From Sphingomonas faeni (GTDB lineage Bacteria; Pseudomonadota; Alphaproteobacteria; Sphingomonadales; Sphingomonadaceae), in contig NZ_JALPNF010000008.1 of the NCBI RefSeq assembly GCF_023195535.1, forward strand, positions 1 to 64,000: 64,000 nucleotides of DNA, in the 5' to 3' direction. A model generated the notes under the pieces. That model was not told where the DNA came from. It was given only the letters and a program-made list of their open reading frames with translations, and did not search any database. The translations under genes were made by a program, and so were the position numbers. Of the stretch, positions 33,203 to 41,547 are shown piece after piece (the first letter of the stretch is position 1; every line of letters starts with the position of its first letter).

Positions 33203-33367
33203 ATCCTCCCCCGGCAGAGGGGGGAGGCGCCGAGCGCTATCACAATCCTCCCCCGCAAGGGGGAGGTGGCTGGCGCTTGCCAGACGGAGGGGGGAGGAAA
33301 GGAAAACCTCCGTTCCGTGTCCTCCCCCTCCGTCGCTGCGCGCCACCTCCCCCTTGCGGGGGAGGAT
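33203..33367. repeat. family C palindromic element with an extra half copy
   Basis: The full element spans about 33245-33366, with arms AATCCTCCCCCGCAAGGGGG and CCCCCTTGCGGGGGAGGAT. A further left-arm-like copy (ATCCTCCCCCGGCAGAGGGG) precedes it at 33203. Confidence 0.85.
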
Positions 33368-33397
33368 GATCTAATTTCGTGCCCGCCTCAGTCCCCG

Positions 33398-33670
33398 CTA
33401 GTCGGTGACAGGCGTGTCGCTACGCTCCACCGCGACGATATCGACATGGTGGCTTTTCCATCCCCGCGTAGATGCAGCCTCGACCGCGAGAGTCTTGGTC
33501 TTCTTCGCGTCGGCAAGCGATTTGCTATGTCCCCAGAAGACTTCGGTCTTGCCGTTGGCCAAGACCGCGACGATGCGCCAGTAATGCGTCAAGTCGAGCG
33601 CGGTCGGGCCGATCGTCTTGACATAACCATCGGGCAGGACCGCCGTGAGGTAGAATTTACGCTTGGCCAT
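33398..33670 (-). CDS. hypothetical small protein
   Basis: Not a family I can name. It encodes 90 residues with a basic N-terminus (MAKRKFYLTAVLPDGYVKTI), a predicted beta-rich middle (HYWRIVAVLANGKTEVFWG) and an amphipathic helix (KSLADAKKTKTLAVEAAS). No signal or membrane segment. The aromatic-rich strand pattern is protein-like, and the opposite-strand frames across it are not. It lies between the MFS gene and GH130. Confidence 0.62.
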   Translation of the reverse strand: MAKRKFYLTAVLPDGYVKTIGPTALDLTHYWRIVAVLANGKTEVFWGHSKSLADAKKTKTLAVEAASTRGWKSHHVDIVAVERSDTPVTD

Positions 33671-33822
33671 CGCGCCCTGCTAGAAGCTCGACGAGACGAA
33701 GGCATCCGCGAAAATCGCCGTTTACTTAGGGGCGTCATCCACGGCGACAGGATTGCCTGCCCGCCCAGGGATCGAATTGGCGCGTGCAGCGCTCCTTCCA
33801 TGACTCCTTTCGAAGGGCTGAC

Positions 33823-35223
33823 ATGACGACATTCGACGCTGCTCCCACCCATCCTCTCAAGGGCGACCTGACTGCAACGAGCATTCCGGAAACGGCCGGG
33901 TCCGATATGCGGGGAATTGATTTCAAGGCGGCCGCCGATGTCTTCACCAAACTCGACGTCGAACTCATGCCCGATCCGTCGCGTACCGTGATCCGTCCCT
34001 TCAGTTTCGCGTATCCGGCGGCGTTCGAGGCGGATCGGCCATCCCGGCTCCATGTGGTCGTCGAACGGGTTCGCGCGCTCGATCCGGCGATGCGGACACG
34101 GATGCGTGCGCTGCTTGCGGCGCCGATGCGCGAACGTCACCGCAACGCCGACCAGGTGTTTCTGCGCCGTTTCGCCGCAATCCGCGACGAGATCGGTACG
34201 GGCGATTTCGATAACGACGAGCAATGGCTGATCGGGGCGTATTTCAGCCAGGAATACGCGTTCGAGGCCGCCGCGCTGTTCAACCCGAGCATGGTCCGGT
34301 TGCCCGACGATGCGCTCGACGGGCGACCGACCGAACCGGGTGCGGTGCGGTTTCTGCTGTCGCTGCGCGGGATCGGCGAGGGGCACATCTCGTCGGTGAC
34401 GTTCCGGACCGGCGAATGGGGGCCGGGCGATCGGCTGGTGGTCGATCCACCGAGCGCGAACGGCGTGCCGCCGCAGATCGAGCGGACCGACTCGGATTGG
34501 GTGCGGCTGCTGTGCGAGGACAGCCGGGACGTCTCGGAAACGGTGATCTTCCCGGTCCTGCCCAGCCAGCATCAGGGGATCGAGGATCTCCGCATGGTCA
34601 CCTTTACCGATCATGACGACGTGCAGAGCGTCATCGGCACCTACACCGCGTTCGATGGCAAGGTCGCGCGGCAGGAGATGTTGCGCGGGATCGATATCAG
34701 GACGTTCGAGATGCGGCCGCTGGCGGGGTCGATGACCGGCTACAAGGGGATGGCGTTGTTCCCGCGGCGGATCGACGGGCAGTTCGTGATGCTCGGGCGG
34801 CAGGACAGCGAGAATATCTGGCTGCTGCGGTCGGACGATCTTTACACCTGGGATAGCGGCACGCCGATCATGGCGCCGAAATATCCGTGGGAATTCGTCC
34901 AGCTCGGCAATTGCGGGTCGCCGATCGAGATCGACGAGGGCTGGCTGGTCTTCACGCACGGCGTCGGCATGGTCCGCGGCTATTGCATCGGCGCGTGCCT
35001 GCTCGACAAGGCGGACCCGTCCAAGGTGCTCGCGCGGACGCCGTCGCCGTTGCTGTTCCCGTCCGCGGAACAGCGCGGCGGCTACGTCCCCAACGTCACC
35101 TACAGCTGCGGCGGCCTGCTCCACGATCGCCGGATCCTGCTGCCGTACGCGATCGGCGACGAATACAGCGCCTTCGCGGTTGCCGCCGTGGACGACCTCC
35201 TCGCCGCCATGGTCCCCGCCTGA
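33823..35223 (+). CDS. glycoside hydrolase family 130 protein
   Basis: GH130 enzymes are mainly phosphorylases acting on beta-mannosides (mannosyl-glucose, mannobiose, mannosyl-N-acetylglucosamine); some are hydrolases. ATG 33823, after CGAAGGG, gives 466 residues. An N-terminal extension (about residues 1-130) is followed by LFNPSMVRLPDD, RFLLSLRGIGEGHISSVTFR (about 185-204) and the five-bladed propeller segments LRMVTFTDHDD, GYKGMALFPRRIDGQFVMLG and QLGNCGSPIEIDEGWLVFTH. No signal peptide, so an intracellular role is likely. It is convergent with the capsule locus; a role in recycling mannose-containing glycans is inference. Confidence 0.88.
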   Translation: MTTFDAAPTHPLKGDLTATSIPETAGSDMRGIDFKAAADVFTKLDVELMPDPSRTVIRPFSFAYPAAFEADRPSRLHVVVERVRALDPAMRTRMRALLAAPMRERHRNADQVFLRRFAAIRDEIGTGDFDNDEQWLIGAYFSQEYAFEAAALFNPSMVRLPDDALDGRPTEPGAVRFLLSLRGIGEGHISSVTFRTGEWGPGDRLVVDPPSANGVPPQIERTDSDWVRLLCEDSRDVSETVIFPVLPSQHQGIEDLRMVTFTDHDDVQSVIGTYTAFDGKVARQEMLRGIDIRTFEMRPLAGSMTGYKGMALFPRRIDGQFVMLGRQDSENIWLLRSDDLYTWDSGTPIMAPKYPWEFVQLGNCGSPIEIDEGWLVFTHGVGMVRGYCIGACLLDKADPSKVLARTPSPLLFPSAEQRGGYVPNVTYSCGGLLHDRRILLPYAIGDEYSAFAVAAVDDLLAAMVPA

Positions 35224-35247
35224 GACCATGGCCAACCGCGGCGTGCG

Positions 35248-36474
35248 TCAGCCAAGCGCCGCGAACATCTTGTGTATAATTTCTGTATCAACCGAAAAAT
35301 CCCGCCGATCCACCGCGCGGGTGTCGGTGGACACGGTAGGGCCAACGGCAGCCAGATAATCGAGCTGTCGGTGGTGCGCGAGATTGGCGAACAGCGTGGC
35401 ATCGCCCTCGCGCCCTTCCGGAGCTATCTCGATCAAAGCGCTGCCGGGGCGCATGAACACCGCATTGGCAAGCCCGGCGCCCAGCGGCCCGGCAATGGCG
35501 CCCGCGCCGGAAAAGAGTTCGACCTGCTCGCGAAATGCCAGATGTTGCGGCTCGATGGTCTCGAACCCATGCTGCGCGGCAATCGCGATGATCTCATCTT
35601 CATTGATCAATTTGCGCGATCCGGCACCGGCGCGCGTGACAAAAAACCTGCGTCCCGATGGCGCGGCTGGCGCGAAACGCTCGCGGATTTCGTCCGCCAT
35701 GGCAAATGCATGGGCGCCGAACGTGTGTATGTTGCTCAGGCCGCGCGCGGGCATCAGCAACCGGGCGCACCGCGTGATGCCGTCCCCTTGCGTCGCCCGC
35801 CTGTCGATAGGTTGCAACGCATCGATCATATCGGCCATCCATGGCCGCAGTTGTGGCAGCCAAACCGTTGCGTCCGCTGCCAACCCTTCACGCTGCGCCA
35901 GCCAAAGTCGCGGCATGGCTTCGAGCAGCCAGTGAAAATAGTTCAGATTGGTCTGTATTCCCACGACCAGATGGGTCCCCGGTAGTTCGGGGCCGCCGAC
36001 CAGATCGATCGAGAAAACGCGATCCGGATGCTCGTGAAAGCCGTAGCGTGCAAGCGACCCGAATGCACGAAAGCTGTCGCTGAGGATTCGATGAGCCTCA
36101 TCAGCAACCAGGAAACCGTCGGTGAGAATCGCGCCGTGCGGTAGCGCGACGACGAAAGAGGGTGCCAGTCGCGTGGAAGCGACCGCTTCTGCGCGCAGTT
36201 GGTGTTCGCGCGCTACGTCGGCGACGCGTGGGTCGATCGCGAAGAATACGGGAGGCTGCCGTAATACCGGAGCGCTGCCAGGCAGGATGACTTGCGTTGC
36301 ATGACCCGTGGCGGTCGACAGATCATTCGTCGTCGGAATGCTATCGCGGTGGAACAGGCGGTACAGCGTATTGGGTACGAACTGGGGGTCGGCGATCGTC
36401 GGTTCCTTGCAGTAAACGTTATGAAGTACCTGCGTCTCATAGTGCCGTCCAATGGCAACCCACGATCGGCGCGA
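35248..36474 (-). CDS. GT61 family glycosyltransferase, frameshifted near its start
   Basis: The C-terminal part is a clear GT61/DUF563 enzyme: TNLNYFHWLLEAMPRLWLAQ, RRFFVTRAGAGSRKLINEDE and GAGLANAVFMRPGSALIEI. The reading frame is open from 36474 to 35248 (about 408 codons, normal for GT61), but no ATG, GTG or TTG occurs in it before GTG 35964, which would cut the family domain. An ATG at 36478-36476 overlaps the upstream TGA in the usual ATGA coupling, but its frame ends after 13 codons. Removing one base from the GGG run at 36461-36459 joins them, giving MIAPIVVAIGRHYETQ and a 409-residue protein. This looks like a one-base insertion, either real or a sequencing error. Last gene of the minus capsule arm. 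Confidence 0.85.
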   Translation of the reverse strand, partial: SRRSWVAIGRHYETQVLHNVYCKEPTIADPQFVPNTLYRLFHRDSIPTTNDLSTATGHATQVILPGSAPVLRQPPVFFAIDPRVADVAREHQLRAEAVASTRLAPSFVVALPHGAILTDGFLVADEAHRILSDSFRAFGSLARYGFHEHPDRVFSIDLVGGPELPGTHLVVGIQTNLNYFHWLLEAMPRLWLAQREGLAADATVWLPQLRPWMADMIDALQPIDRRATQGDGITRCARLLMPARGLSNIHTFGAHAFAMADEIRERFAPAAPSGRRFFVTRAGAGSRKLINEDEIIAIAAQHGFETIEPQHLAFREQVELFSGAGAIAGPLGAGLANAVFMRPGSALIEIAPEGREGDATLFANLAHHRQLDYLAAVGPTVSTDTRAVDRRDFSVDTEIIHKMFAALG

Positions 36475-39400
36475 TCATGTGGTGCTACCGTCGGCTAGGA
36501 CCGTCGTGAATACGCGTCGGTCCTGCGCCACTTGCGCGTACAAATCGCAATAGCGGTCCGCCATCGCCGCAGTGTCGTAGCTACGACCGACGGTGTCCTG
36601 CCAGCGGACGGTCGCGATGCTGGCGGCCTGGATTGCATCCGGAAGGGCCGCCAGATGGGTAAGCCACTGGGCGAGGTCCGCGGCTGGAATGCCGACATGG
36701 TGCAGCCACCCGGCGCCAGATTCCTTGATCCGGTCCCCCACCGCGCCGATGTCGAAGCCGATTACGGGAAGGCCCGCTGCCCAGAGTTCGGTCAACGTAT
36801 GACAATAGGTCTCCGCCCATATCGAGAATATCGCCCCGACATGTGGTGCGATCTCGGCCACGCGGGCCGCGAACGCATCGCGTTGGTAGCGTCCGTGCAG
36901 GACCAGTCCAGGCCGCGCCACCATGTGACCCGAGTCGCCGAGAACGTGGAACTCGAACGTGCGCCCCCTGTCGATGTCCGCCACCGCCTCGACGAGAACG
37001 GCCCCTTTTGCGGCAGAAAGGTTGCCGGGCACGAGCACTCTAAGCGGCGCGCCGGAGTGCCGCGGAACCGTCGTGGCGAACCCTGTAAAGCTGCGTCCAT
37101 GCGGAATGACTTCGAACGGCCTGCCGACGATGTCGGGCAACGCATCGACAATGATTGCCCGAGCCGTAAGGCTTGTCGTGACATAAGCGTCGCAGTGACG
37201 AAGCGCGTCGCTCATCATCGCGCGCCAGCGAAAAATGAACTGGTGCTTCAGGTTGGGAAATGCATCGACCGGCCAGAGTTCCGGGCGACAGCGTCCCATG
37301 CCCGGCGTGCAGCGGCCACCGCAGAACACCATATCCTGGTCGAGCAGTTTGACCGTCGGGCACAGCATGTAGAAATCATGGAACGAGAAGATCACCGCGA
37401 TCCCTAGCCGGCGGCATGTTTGGGGGAGGGTGGTGCTGTGCCACGCCATGTGTCGAATATGGACAAGTTCGATCGCGTGCCGGGTGAGCATATCGGCGAC
37501 GATCATGTCGTATTCGCTCGACCGGTGGACCAGCGGATCGATGCCGCGGTGAAGGTCTGCGGTCTCGACCGGGACGAGCGCGCCATCGTGCAGCCGCGAC
37601 AATTCGAGCTGGACCGTATCGCAGCGTAGCAGCCACGGCTCGAACCGGTCGTCGATCGCGGTCATCAGGTCCTGGTTGGTCTGCGGCGTGCCACCCGATT
37701 GCGTCGCGATCACGTACAGGATGCGGGGTCGCGGCGGCGCGACGGCCTGTGCAACCGCGCGACGGATGCGCCACCGCATCGCCAGCATGTCGCGACCACG
37801 CGCGAACACGCCGATCCGCGCCTTGTATTCGGGATAGCGCGCGTCGACCACCAGCCGCCCCGCCGCATACAGCGCCGCCTTGGCCGTGCCGAAGCTCGCC
37901 GACCCCTCGTGATGGACGAAGGTACGGTCGTCGACGACGTTGCGCAGCCCGGCATGATCGGCGCGCATCGAGAAATCGTTCTCCTCGCCATACCCACGCG
38001 GAAAGGCGGTGGCATCGAGCAGGCCGATCCGGTCGAGCGCATCGCGGCGGATATACAGGCAGAACCCGTGCCCGGTCGGCACCTCCGGCCGCAGCGTCAT
38101 CGCCGACTGCCGGACCAGCCGCGCCATGTCGTCGAACGACAGCAAGGCAGGAACCGGGTTGGCCATGCCGGTTTCAGGTACCGAGAAAGCGCCCGCATTG
38201 TCCGACACCGCGGTGGCGGTCGCGACCGACCGGCCGCTATAGGCCGCAAGACGCAGGCCCTGGAGCCATCCCGTGGTCACCTGCGTATCCGAATTGAGCA
38301 GGACCACGTCGTCGCTACCGGCGAGCGCGATCGCCCGGTTGACAGTCCGCGTGAACCCCAAATTCTCCGTGTTGCGGTGAACCTCGACGTTGCGAAGCGC
38401 CGCCGCGGTTTCGAGAATGCCGGCGATCGCCGGATCGGTGCTGCAATCGTCGATCAGGATCAGCCGGCAGGGTATGTCGGTGTTGCGGCAGAGCGCGGCG
38501 ATGCACGCGGCGGTATCGCTCGCGGCATTGTATATCGGGACGATGATCGTCACGCCGCGTTCGTCAATGTCGGGAAGAATGTCGAGTATCACCGACGGCA
38601 ACAGCGAGCGCCGCTCGGGCACCGCCATGTCGGTCGCGCCGCGAATCGCCATGGCATCATCCCGCGCATGGACCGCAACATGTGCAGTCGATCCACCGGT
38701 CATGCTGGTCGAGGGCATTTCGAAGCGAAATCCGCCACCGGCCGTGACGATGCCCTTGGCGACGAGATCGGCGCGGTTCCGATCGGCGAGGCCGGTTGCA
38801 TAGCGGATGCCGTCGATCCGCATCTCGACCTGGAGCATTCCGTCCGGTCGGTTGGCGTCGGCGGCCCAGCCTCGTGCTTCGGCCGGCGTGACGCGCTCGA
38901 GCTTGCCGTGGACGAGCGGCGTCCGGACGATCGCCGCGTCGCCGACGATGTGCGTGCCGGCCCGCAACAGGACCCTGTCCGGTCCCAAGGCGGTATCGGA
39001 CGACGGCCTTGAGCGCGCGCGCAACGCCTGTAGCGATACGCGAAAGCCATAGGTCGGGGTGTCGCCCGGCACGATCTGCGCGAGATCGGGCCGGTCGATC
39101 GCCGCGTCGATCGTGGCCGTCAGCGTGCCGTCGAACTGGAGCGTGACCGGCAGACCTGCCGCGACGATCCATCCCCCGACATCGTCGCTGCCGGCCACCT
39201 CGATATGGCCGAGCGGTGCCATGGTGCGGATCGCATCCGCGGCGATCTGGAGCGATGCGCCGATAATCGCGGCGGTGACATGCGTGCCGGGCCCGATCGG
39301 TACCGGCAGGCAGACCCGAAAGGCGCGCGCACCGACCGCGGCCAGATCTTCGCGGTAGGTGGTATCGATGATCTGCACCACGGTCTGCGCGATACCGTCG

Positions 39401-39507
39401 ATCGAGAGCGTCAAGGCGCCGGACCGTAACGCGTCGTCGTTGGCCCAGCCCTGCACGACCGTACGATCCGTCAGGCATTCCAGCGCTTCTATATAGCCTG
39501 CGGTCAT
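36475..39507 (-). CDS. multidomain glycosyltransferase (three GW repeats, GT2, GT4)
   Basis: A 1010-residue predicted capsule glycosyltransferase. Residues 1-290 hold three related modules of about 90-100 residues, marked by GW at 20, 112 and 213, an (I/F)DG about 15 residues later and R-x-D-L about 15-30 after GW. Residues 318-560 are a GT2 domain: VTIIVPIYN, LIDDCSTD and the metal-site LLNSDTQV (about 403-410), with a GEENDFSMRADHAG acceptor-side segment. From about residue 613 (ILYVIATQSGGTPQTNQDL) to the end lies a GT-B domain with VLVPGNLSAAKGAVLV and ETYCHTLTELWAAGLPVIGF. No membrane helix. It sits between the OPX gene and GT61, with which it overlaps in an ATGA. Confidence 0.88.
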   Translation of the reverse strand: MTAGYIEALECLTDRTVVQGWANDDALRSGALTLSIDGIAQTVVQIIDTTYREDLAAVGARAFRVCLPVPIGPGTHVTAAIIGASLQIAADAIRTMAPLGHIEVAGSDDVGGWIVAAGLPVTLQFDGTLTATIDAAIDRPDLAQIVPGDTPTYGFRVSLQALRARSRPSSDTALGPDRVLLRAGTHIVGDAAIVRTPLVHGKLERVTPAEARGWAADANRPDGMLQVEMRIDGIRYATGLADRNRADLVAKGIVTAGGGFRFEMPSTSMTGGSTAHVAVHARDDAMAIRGATDMAVPERRSLLPSVILDILPDIDERGVTIIVPIYNAASDTAACIAALCRNTDIPCRLILIDDCSTDPAIAGILETAAALRNVEVHRNTENLGFTRTVNRAIALAGSDDVVLLNSDTQVTTGWLQGLRLAAYSGRSVATATAVSDNAGAFSVPETGMANPVPALLSFDDMARLVRQSAMTLRPEVPTGHGFCLYIRRDALDRIGLLDATAFPRGYGEENDFSMRADHAGLRNVVDDRTFVHHEGSASFGTAKAALYAAGRLVVDARYPEYKARIGVFARGRDMLAMRWRIRRAVAQAVAPPRPRILYVIATQSGGTPQTNQDLMTAIDDRFEPWLLRCDTVQLELSRLHDGALVPVETADLHRGIDPLVHRSSEYDMIVADMLTRHAIELVHIRHMAWHSTTLPQTCRRLGIAVIFSFHDFYMLCPTVKLLDQDMVFCGGRCTPGMGRCRPELWPVDAFPNLKHQFIFRWRAMMSDALRHCDAYVTTSLTARAIIVDALPDIVGRPFEVIPHGRSFTGFATTVPRHSGAPLRVLVPGNLSAAKGAVLVEAVADIDRGRTFEFHVLGDSGHMVARPGLVLHGRYQRDAFAARVAEIAPHVGAIFSIWAETYCHTLTELWAAGLPVIGFDIGAVGDRIKESGAGWLHHVGIPAADLAQWLTHLAALPDAIQAASIATVRWQDTVGRSYDTAAMADRYCDLYAQVAQDRRVFTTVLADGSTT

Positions 39508-39613
39508 AAGTCTTCGCTGCTCCGTTCGCCCGATTGGTATCCGGAGCCGGCCGGGGAAGGTCGTTCCCGTCGCCGATCGTTTCCGGTCTAGTCCGAATCA
39601 CCTGTGCCGACGG

Positions 39614-40771
39614 TTACCGCGTCAGGCTGCGGCCGATCGCTAGCGGGGTGAAGAGCTGGCCGATGATCTGCGTCATCTTGGCCGGCGCATTGGCGGCGGC
39701 GCTGGAGACGTAGATGACGTCCTTGTCCTGCATCTCGACGCGTTGCGATAGGAAATAGCTGTCGGCGCGGACCATGTTCAGGCGGTAGACGACCGGCTTG
39801 GGTTCGGCACCCAGCGACGTGTCGTAGCGAAAGAGATAGACCGCGGCCGGGTCGGCGGTACGCTCGCTGGGTCCTCCGATCCGCGCCATCGCCTCGGCCA
39901 ACGACAGGGAGCTTGCACCGAATGCGACCTGCGAGACCTTCTCGGTTGCACCGAAAACCAGGAACGTCCGCGGCCGGTTGAACAATTCGACCCGATCGCC
40001 CGGCAGCAGCGCGATGTTCTGGTCGCCCGACGCATCGATTTCGCTGAGCCGCGTTTCGGCAGACCGCGCGCTGCGGGTGAGGCGCACGATCATGTCGTTG
40101 GGCTGGTTGGTGGTGCCCCCGGCGCGCGCGATCGCATCGAGCAACCGTTCACGCGGCAGGCCCAGTTCGAACCGGCCCGGGGTCCGGATATCGCCGGAAA
40201 CATAGAAGACATTGAACGCGTTCGCCATGACCGCCACGACGACCTGAGGGCGTTGCGACAAACCGATCATACCGTGTTCGATCGTCCGTTCGACTTCGCC
40301 GGGTGTCTTGCCGGCAACCGGGATGCGACCGACATACGGCAATTGCACATTGCCGGCGGAGTCCACGCGAACGGTAAGATCGGTGCCCGATGCCGAGGGC
40401 GTGAAGCTGCTTTGGGCGGTGGCGCCATTGCCGCGCGTAAACAGCGTCACGCCGACCTCGAAAATGTGGATCGACAGCGTGTCGCCGGGCCCCAGCGTGT
40501 CGGTGCGACCGACTTCGTCCAGCGCCGCTAGCGGTGCGGCGGGGGCTCCATGGATGGCAAGACGCGCCGTCGTTGCCGCGTCGATGTCGACGATCCGGAA
40601 CCCCGTGCCGTTGTCCTTGATCTCCGCACGCCGGATCTGTGCCGCGGTCGGGCCGGCGGCCGGCAGGGTCGCGCACCCCCCGATCACGCCAAGTCCGACA
40701 CATGACAGGATGACCCTCGCCAGAGGTTTCCCGTATCGGCGCCGTGAATTGTAATTTTCAGACACTGTCAT
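39614..40771 (-). CDS. polysaccharide export outer-membrane lipoprotein (OPX, KpsD/Wza class)
   Basis: This is the outer-membrane component of capsule export. It has 385 residues. A signal peptide with lipobox VIGGC (Cys 33) is followed by the Poly_export domain: DTLGPGDTLSIHIFEVG (about residues 91-107), VRVDSAGNVQLPYVGRIPVA and the GEVERTIEHG helix. Two SLBB-like segments follow (VFYVSGDIRTPGRFEL, TFLVFGATEKVSQVAF). It is shorter than E. coli KpsD. It lies 96 bp after kpsT and before the 1010-residue glycosyltransferase on the same strand. It should form a channel with the KpsE-type partner encoded at 45200. Confidence 0.93.
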   Translation of the reverse strand: MTVSENYNSRRRYGKPLARVILSCVGLGVIGGCATLPAAGPTAAQIRRAEIKDNGTGFRIVDIDAATTARLAIHGAPAAPLAALDEVGRTDTLGPGDTLSIHIFEVGVTLFTRGNGATAQSSFTPSASGTDLTVRVDSAGNVQLPYVGRIPVAGKTPGEVERTIEHGMIGLSQRPQVVVAVMANAFNVFYVSGDIRTPGRFELGLPRERLLDAIARAGGTTNQPNDMIVRLTRSARSAETRLSEIDASGDQNIALLPGDRVELFNRPRTFLVFGATEKVSQVAFGASSLSLAEAMARIGGPSERTADPAAVYLFRYDTSLGAEPKPVVYRLNMVRADSYFLSQRVEMQDKDVIYVSSAAANAPAKMTQIIGQLFTPLAIGRSLTR

Positions 40772-40867
40772 CGATCAGTCTTCCAATAAAACGGCAGAAA
40801 GGAAAAATGAATCGATCGGCTTTCCCCGGTCCTCCATTAAATCAGCACGTTGCTGAAAACAATCGAA

Positions 40868-41539
40868 TCAACGTGGCGGCGGCGGAAAGCTTTGTAGCCT
40901 GTGATGAACATCGGCTGCTTCTTGAATCGTGTCGTATAACGTTACAACTCCACCGAATACGACCGCACCACGCTCACAATATCGAAATAATGCGTGCGTA
41001 TCATGCGAGACCATGACTAGGGTTCCACGGTCTCTACGCGCGGTAAGTGCCTCTTCAGACTTGATTCTGAAACGTTCGTCCCCCGCGCCCGTAATTTCGT
41101 CGACGATGTAGCAATCAAAGTCTATGGCGAGTGATACACCGAACGCCAGACGTGCGGACATGCCTGCCGAGTAGGTGTTGACAGGTTCATGGATATAGGA
41201 GCCAAGTTGCGCAAAATCCTGAACATAGTCGAGCAGTTCTTGCGGATCCCGGCCATAGATGCGGGCGATGAATCGGGCGTTGTCGGCACCGGTGAGGCCC
41301 GCCTGGAACGCGCTGGCATAGCCGATCGGCCAAGATGTCGTCATGGTGCGCTTGATTACGCCCGACGTCGGCCGCTCGACACCCGAAATCATCCGCATCA
41401 AGGTCGATTTGCCGACACCATTGGCGCCGCAAACACCAATACTGTCACCGCGTTTAATGACCATATTCACATCATTGAGTACGGCATTATCAAAACCACG
41501 CCCGTGATATTTCTTGTAGACATTCTCGAAGGCGATCAT
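40868..41539 (-). CDS. kpsT: capsule ABC transporter ATP-binding protein KpsT
   Basis: KpsT is the ATPase of the ABC transporter that exports lipid-linked capsule polysaccharide across the inner membrane with KpsM. ATG 41539 gives MIAFENVYKKYHGRGFDNAV and 223 residues; the longer frame to 41689 runs into the divergent glycosyltransferase. Walker A is GANGVGKSTLMRM (about residues 38-50), the signature is TYSAGMSARLAFG, and Walker B is CYIVDEITGAGDERF. The switch His is in VSHDTHAL. It is divergent from the GT4 gene with 8 bp between start codons, and KpsM is 2.8 kb away on the other strand. Confidence 0.95.
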   Translation of the reverse strand: MIAFENVYKKYHGRGFDNAVLNDVNMVIKRGDSIGVCGANGVGKSTLMRMISGVERPTSGVIKRTMTTSWPIGYASAFQAGLTGADNARFIARIYGRDPQELLDYVQDFAQLGSYIHEPVNTYSAGMSARLAFGVSLAIDFDCYIVDEITGAGDERFRIKSEEALTARRDRGTLVMVSHDTHALFRYCERGAVVFGGVVTLYDTIQEAADVHHRLQSFPPPPR

Positions 41540-41547
41540 CGCGTCGA

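Noticed and set aside
36213-36458. 81-codon minus-strand ORF upstream of the GT61 domain
   Set aside because: It is in a different frame from the GT61 residues and its product is a basic shadow sequence; the GT61 frame across the same bases gives family-like protein.
36475-36477. TGA read-through or selenocysteine joining the 1010-residue enzyme to GT61
   Set aside because: The in-frame relation is explained more simply by an ATGA gene overlap plus a one-base insertion; no SECIS-like hairpin was recognised after the TGA.
40744-41016. 90-codon plus-strand ORF in the kpsT-OPX gap
   Set aside because: Most of it is antisense to kpsT and it shows no ribosome-binding site or family pattern.
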